A DNA stretch of 64,000 bases from Euptelea pleiosperma (Eukaryota > Streptophyta > Magnoliopsida > Ranunculales > Eupteleaceae): NCBI GenBank assembly GCA_035048495.1, contig CM068543.1:33047096-33111095 (forward strand), read 5' to 3'. The notes beneath the pieces are model-generated. The model was not told the origin of the DNA and did no database searches. It saw only the letters and a program-made list of their open reading frames with translations. Positions 59,461-64,000 of this stretch are shown here, in pieces. Positions within the stretch are counted from its first letter, which is position 1. The number at the start of each line of letters is the position of its first letter. Both the position numbers and the translations under genes were made by a program.

Positions 59461-61313
59461 GACATAAAATTTAGCACTTTCGGAAAGACAATTCCAGTAT
59501 TCCTAGAGTTACATGAGTCGCATGCATATATTATTGTCAATTCTCTCTAGACGTGCAAGTACACTCATTCTAAAGATCATCAGGTATCACAAATGGTCCA
59601 ATTTATGCCGAATTGGTAAAACCCTTGCATCATGAATAACTTATCTTTCAACATTTTATGTCTCGGTCATGAGCACTGAGGACGGTGTTGTATTTTGGTT
59701 GGGGTAGGTATTTACCGAACTCATGTTTTTCTTTTTATGTATATAAAGAGAGAGAGAGAGAGAGAAAGAGAGAACCTTGTGTTTTGGGTGTGATTTCATG
59801 TGATTGTCGAAAATGCCCTGATTTGATTTGCGAAAAATTACCTTTAAAGTCTATTTATTGAAAAGGATGTCGATTACAATTTGAAAAATCACTTGTTAGC
59901 TCTTAGTTCAGTTTGAAAGACAAACAGTACTGCAGTGGAACGTGACTTTTAGAAAACTCAGATTCAGCAAAAAAAATTACAGATCAACATCAGAATTATC
60001 CGAAGTATAGACTATCTAGAGATCCAAAAAGAACAATTGTGGAGACCTAACCCAGTAAGCTTTTGAGCTTTTCTTCATTTCTAAGGGTTATAAACTAATT
60101 CCGAGTCATAGGATGACTCATCATCTTCAAGTCCCCAATTACTTCATCGTAAGATCTCATTAACCCTTGCTTTGGTCATAGAACTTGGAGCAACGTCAAA
60201 TTCGGATTATTACAAAAGAACCTTCTCTATATCTATTTGAGACATCACTGATGAAAGTGCAAACCCTAGAAAATGATGTAGGCCATCTTTATAACCAAAC
60301 AGACCTTTTTTGCTTACCTAGCATCTACACCGTTAGAAACCCTTTTGAGCCTTATGATGAAAACCTTTTCAACATTTTCTTGTTAACCCGTCAACCAAAA
60401 GTCCAATCCCCGAAATGAGCACAACTCAAACACCAACTTCTAAGAGGGATAAATGAGTTATTGGTATGATCACACCATAAATAAAAAATCAAGAAAAGAA
60501 AAGAAAAATAAATGGATTAAGCTGAAAGAAACACGAACAGAAAAGAAAGAAAGAAAGAAAGAAAAAGAAACAGAAAAGAAGGCTAATAGAACAATATCAA
60601 AAAGTCAAAAAAGTTGAAAAAAAAAAATGAAAGTCAAGGAAATGGTGTCACCACCATCAAGAAAAGTTGCAAAGAATAGTGAGATATCCTCTCGAAATTT
60701 TTGAACCTCAAATGTCCTTATTTTCTAAAACTCTCCTAAGCCTCAACACAACCTAAGCAAGTCCTATTTAATTCTAGGTTAGCACCGTCACAGAATGTGG
60801 AAAATTGAGAAAAGAGAAACTATAGAGTTTGATCCGACGCTCCTAAGTAACATGACATTCCAATCACGAGATCTTCAAAAATCCTCTAAAAATGTCATTC
60901 CTTCAATAAAAATATGTGCAAGATGTTTGCATTTTATATCAATATATCTCCTCACATATAACTTGAGAAAAAAGAACAAAACCATTTCTGAGTGGTATAC
61001 AAGTGAGAATTGAGGTCGAGGCATATAGTCTCTAAGGTGATCGGAGTGTATTTGCTGCTAGATAAGGATGATGTTGAGCACATACACACGTTGAGTCTTA
61101 GTAATCTTTGGTCCAAATGTCCATTTGTAGACGTATTACATTTTACTGACTAAGCTCTAAACTGTAAATGATTTCTTATATCTTTGAAATAATCTGACAA
61201 AACAGAGTTTTCTTGAGTAATGCGAATAAGTTTTTCAGCATGTACCAAGCCCTTTTGAGCTCACTTATCTCGCACTAATTGCCAAGGATTGGCAATATGC
61301 TGGTTGGGGGTTG
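59461..61313 (+). other. Level 1 element 3' untranslated part
   Basis: It contains no recognisable gene. A (GA)n run is at about 59,747-59,775 and A-rich repeats (GAAA units) are at 60,540-60,570. The polypurine tract GGTTGGGGGTTG (61,302-61,313) directly precedes the right LTR. Confidence 0.7.
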
Positions 61314-62202
61314 TGATATTCGCTCGAAAGTGCTTATTTTAAGCCACTATCATTTTTGCGGTATCACATTCTCCTACTTAAAACTTCTCTTTTCGTCGAC
61401 TTTTCAACGTACAGTTTCTTCCATCGCATAGAACACATTCTTTAGACGAAAATCGACTATTCGCATGAATTAAACACATTTCAGGAAGTCAAGATGTAAA
61501 GTCGTTTTGATTTAAGTCTCATTAAGTGCTTTTTCTATCGCAGAGACACCAATCGGACGATTTTGATGGAATGCGGGCCCACAACTGACTGCTAGAGTCT
61601 AGGACCAAAGCTCAAGAGCCAACAGACTGAGGATAAGAAGATACATGCCAAATGCTGGGAGAGCCAGAGAGTCGAAAAAGCCTGAGAGAAGATCAAGAGA
61701 GAAGGAGAGCCAAGCGCCCCGAGAAGAGACTAAGAAGATTAAAGCTTAATCAACTAACACAAGACAAATGCTTGCTTAATTGGAAAAGCTTGCAGAAGAC
61801 CAAGTCAAAGACTAAGGTTCAAGACCCTCTATTTACATTTTTCTTCTAATTATCTTATTTTCTCTCCTCTCACCATCATTCTATCCTACGGCCAGTATTA
61901 TCTTATACTTTGGCCGATCATCACTCTCCATTCCTTCCGTCTAGAATCATTGGCCAATCATCACTCTCCATTCCCTCCGTCTAGAATCATTGGCCAATCA
62001 TCACCACCCATTGCTCACCAACATCTTCACCATCCGATCATCCACTCACTCATCCAACCGATCAACCACTAAATTTCAATCATCACACCCATTCACCATG
62101 CGATCGCCACACGATCTACAAGATAAACGGTTGTCCGAGAGAATGTGATTTTAGCATGCATGGGTGGTGTATCCATCAAGGGCCCACCAATATGAATTGT
62201 CT
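61314..62202 (+). repeat. Level 1 right LTR, truncated
   Basis: It matches 13,078-13,511 and then 53,945-54,345 without the MULE. A 40-bp unit (around CATTCCCTCCGTCTAGAATC) is duplicated at about 61,910-61,990, with one copy in the left LTR. Similarity stops near 62,202, so about 950 bases of the LTR and the outer TSD are gone. Confidence 0.85.
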
Positions 62203-63580
62203 AAATGAGTGTATCTCTAGATGTGAAAAAGTCGTTGTCCAATTGGATTGTCTAATATTACCTCTATGTGGATCACCGGGTGTAAGAACTAGATGTAGTA
62301 AATGAGTGTAGCTCTAGATGGACTCTTCTATTTATTTTTTTCTTGTGTATTAAAATTTTAAGCCATCTCTTTTCTTAGCATTTGTCTCTTTCCACTTTAT
62401 CTCTTGTAAACAAGTTATGTTAATTCTCTTTCTTTTCATTGTCTACTTACTCTAAGCTCTTGCTTGTGAGTCGCGTCTAGGGAATGCATGGGAAACACAT
62501 TTCCTTCGTGTTATGGTGGGTTTCTGTTTACATTTCCTACTCATTTCCTTTGACCTTTCTTATAAGTTTCTCATTTTCAGTTTCTCGTATCGTTTGGTTT
62601 CACACATGTTTACCTTTTAAGATCACGTTCAATCCCGTGCCAGGGTAGATGTCATCAGCCATGGAGTGCCCGCCTGGCCCTGCATTTAGAGCTGCAGCCC
62701 TAACGAAAAACAATGTGGCGGACTAGACTTTGTCTTGGTTGTATGATGGTTAATACCTTACAATTGGGTTTTTTTTTTTCCTTTTTGGTTGATGGACCGT
62801 AGCAAAGCTCCCACCAGAAAACCTTTCTGAAAATCAAATTTGATTGGATGACAGCCACGTAAGTAATGAAAATCCAATATAATTTGAGAAGTCGAACAAT
62901 TAGATCATCTCATCATATTTTCCTTACTGGTACACATTGTACACTACCAATTTTTATATCCTTTGTACACGATTGCATCTGCAAAATAAATCCATGGAAG
63001 TACTGAAAATGCATTATAAAACAAGAACTACCTCACCCGCCAATGTTCTCTCTTACAAAGTTTGATGTCCTTTCCAGATTTAATGGCAATGTATGCTGCT
63101 AGAAAAATGTTTGTGGTTTACATACGTTGTGTAACACACATATCAAAAAAATGCATGGTATAAATAACAATTGACATCAAAGAAATTCCAGAAATGGCAA
63201 TATCCGCACCTCGTCATCATCGATATGGGGTCGGCTAAATGAATCCTGTCCTCCATTTACAACTCAAGACCTCTTATCTACAATTACAACTCCAAATAAC
63301 CTTTACAGATTTCCATTTGAAAACACCACCTCTTGCTATAGCTATCGCGTGAATCCAGGATAGGGCTTCCAATATCGTGTGGTCTGGAAATTGAAAATTT
63401 GGTTTCTTCGGCATCTCTGTTGCAGATGACTACACAAACAAGTCATTCGCATGGATCAGAAAATTCTACTACCATCTTGCTCGAAAGTTTGCCTCTCCGA
63501 CACAAATGTTAATGATTCTTCCATGTCCTCAATGTACTGAAGACAAGGAAAGCAATCAAGGGAACCATCTGCCATGCTCA
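62203..63580. other. Right flank; 3' UTR or intergenic sequence of the terminal gene
   Basis: AAATGAGTGTA(T/G)CTCTAGATG occurs twice (about 62,203 and 62,308). A GC-richer patch lies at 62,635-62,725. I recognise neither a tRNA nor a known repeat there. The part nearest 63,580 is probably the 3' UTR of the minus-strand gene at the window edge. Confidence 0.4.
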
Positions 63581-64000
63581 TCAGTGGGTGGGTTCAACCG
63601 TTTCTACCTCCATATGAAATGCTACATCCAGTGCTCCATTTGTATGACCTCCAAATACAGGGTGAGGCGAAGAGTTGGAAGTGGGTGAAAAAGCACAATC
63701 ATCATCAGCTCCACAACTCCTTTCCGGATTGATACTTGCCACTTCATCCACGGTTTCATAGGGACAAACAATTCTACCCTCCAAATCCTTCCCAGCATGT
63801 ACATTGCCAACAGTTACTATGGCTAAGATGTTCCCGGGCTGACTTGACTGTGTATCGTGAGAGGTCATTATTTTGGTCATTCCACTATTCCAGCATGTCT
63901 GAGTTTCGCAATCTTGTGTGAGGGTAGGCACTCCATTCACAACATGACGTTCATGTTGTTCCTCACCAAATTCACATCCAAATGCGTCAAAAGATTTGGA
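63581..64000 (-). CDS. Last exon of an unrecognised gene (partial)
   Basis: On the minus strand the frame is open from the window edge to a stop at 63,581, about 139 codons. The visible residues include DAFGCEFGEEQHERHVVNGV, then TVGNVHAGKDLEGRIVCPYE and PHPVFGGHTNGALDVAFHM. The composition is mixed and acidic, with several Cys and His, no membrane segment and no low complexity. I do not recognise the family. It is not part of the transposon stack and has normal-looking codon use, so it is probably the C terminus of a host gene. The upstream part is outside the window. Confidence 0.45.
   Translation of the reverse strand, partial: SKSFDAFGCEFGEEQHERHVVNGVPTLTQDCETQTCWNSGMTKIMTSHDTQSSQPGNILAIVTVGNVHAGKDLEGRIVCPYETVDEVASINPERSCGADDDCAFSPTSNSSPHPVFGGHTNGALDVAFHMEVETVEPTH

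Larger units (their letters stand above)
13078..62202 (+). mobile_element. Level 1: Athila-like gag-only LTR retrotransposon (TR-GAG type), hosting the whole nest
   Basis: The left LTR starts TGATATTCGCTC at 13,078. It is interrupted at 13,511/13,512 by the MULE and resumes at 53,945, and ends TTTCA at 55,347. A primer-binding site follows, then the interior (55,348-61,313) with an Athila-like gag but no protease, RT, RNase H or integrase. A purine-rich tract precedes the right LTR (61,314), which is cut off at about 62,202. Its own sequence totals about 8.7 kb. A non-autonomous element coding only for gag matches the class known as TR-GAG. By manual count the first 435 bases of the two LTRs differ at about 30 positions (about 7%), so it is fairly old. 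It must have depended on a related Athila element for its enzymes. Confidence 0.82.

Noticed and set aside
62635..62725. Possible structural RNA gene in a GC-richer patch
   Set aside because: No tRNA cloverleaf, 5S or snRNA motif was recognised.

Overview
This is a plant nuclear sequence. It holds a P-class pentatricopeptide repeat (PPR) gene, decayed LRR receptor kinases, and plant-specific transposons: an Ogre/Tat Gypsy element, Athila-like gag-only elements, and a Mutator-like element with FAR1, SWIM, OTU and plant-mobile-domain genes. It is AT-rich, and Ogre-type elements point to a non-grass angiosperm. The species cannot be named from the sequence.

Layout. (1) 1-5.7 kb: three tandem, heavily decayed copies of a MIK2-like LRR receptor kinase. 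One copy carries a Tourist-like MITE, another a large AT-rich insertion with a Helitron-like 3' end. (2) 5.7-8.5 kb: foldback elements, a MITE and a LINE remnant. (3) 8.7-10.5 kb: the one well-preserved host gene, an At1g71060-like mitochondrial PPR protein, with a frame break in an A8 run near its N terminus. (4) 10.5-13.1 kb: a 97-bp tandem repeat, a foldback element and a deleted LINE. (5) 13,078-62,202: one nested stack of transposons. (6) 62.2-64 kb: non-repetitive sequence ending in the last exon of an unrecognised gene on the minus strand.

The stack resolves into five levels, from termini, target-site duplications (TSDs) and continuity of the interrupted sequence. Level 1 is an Athila-like gag-only LTR element (about 8.7 kb of its own sequence, + strand, 13,078-62,202). 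A Mutator-like element (MULE; 13,512-53,936; TSD AAGCTTAA/AAGTTTAA) sits in its left LTR, and the right LTR still holds the unoccupied target. An Ogre-type element (20,141-53,061, minus strand, TSD CATAT) sits in a 5' intron of the MULE transposase gene. A second gag-derived element (27,707-40,738, minus, TSD AGCCA/AGCCT) sits in the Ogre between protease and reverse transcriptase. A solo LTR (37,842-40,249, TSD GTGAC) sits in that element's right LTR. A further solo LTR (50,497-52,871, TSD CTTCC) sits in the Ogre 5' LTR. By manual count the paired LTRs differ by about 7% for level 1, 7% for the Ogre and 1% for level 4, in line with the nesting order.

The most interesting unit is the MULE. 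Between about 40-bp terminal inverted repeats it carries two convergent genes. One is a transposase with FAR1-type zinc finger, DDE transposase, SWIM finger and C-terminal OTU protease domain. The other is a four-exon plant mobile domain (PMD) gene. A large imperfect inverted repeat separates their 3' ends. Both genes are now broken, and the OTU domain has lost its catalytic Cys and His.
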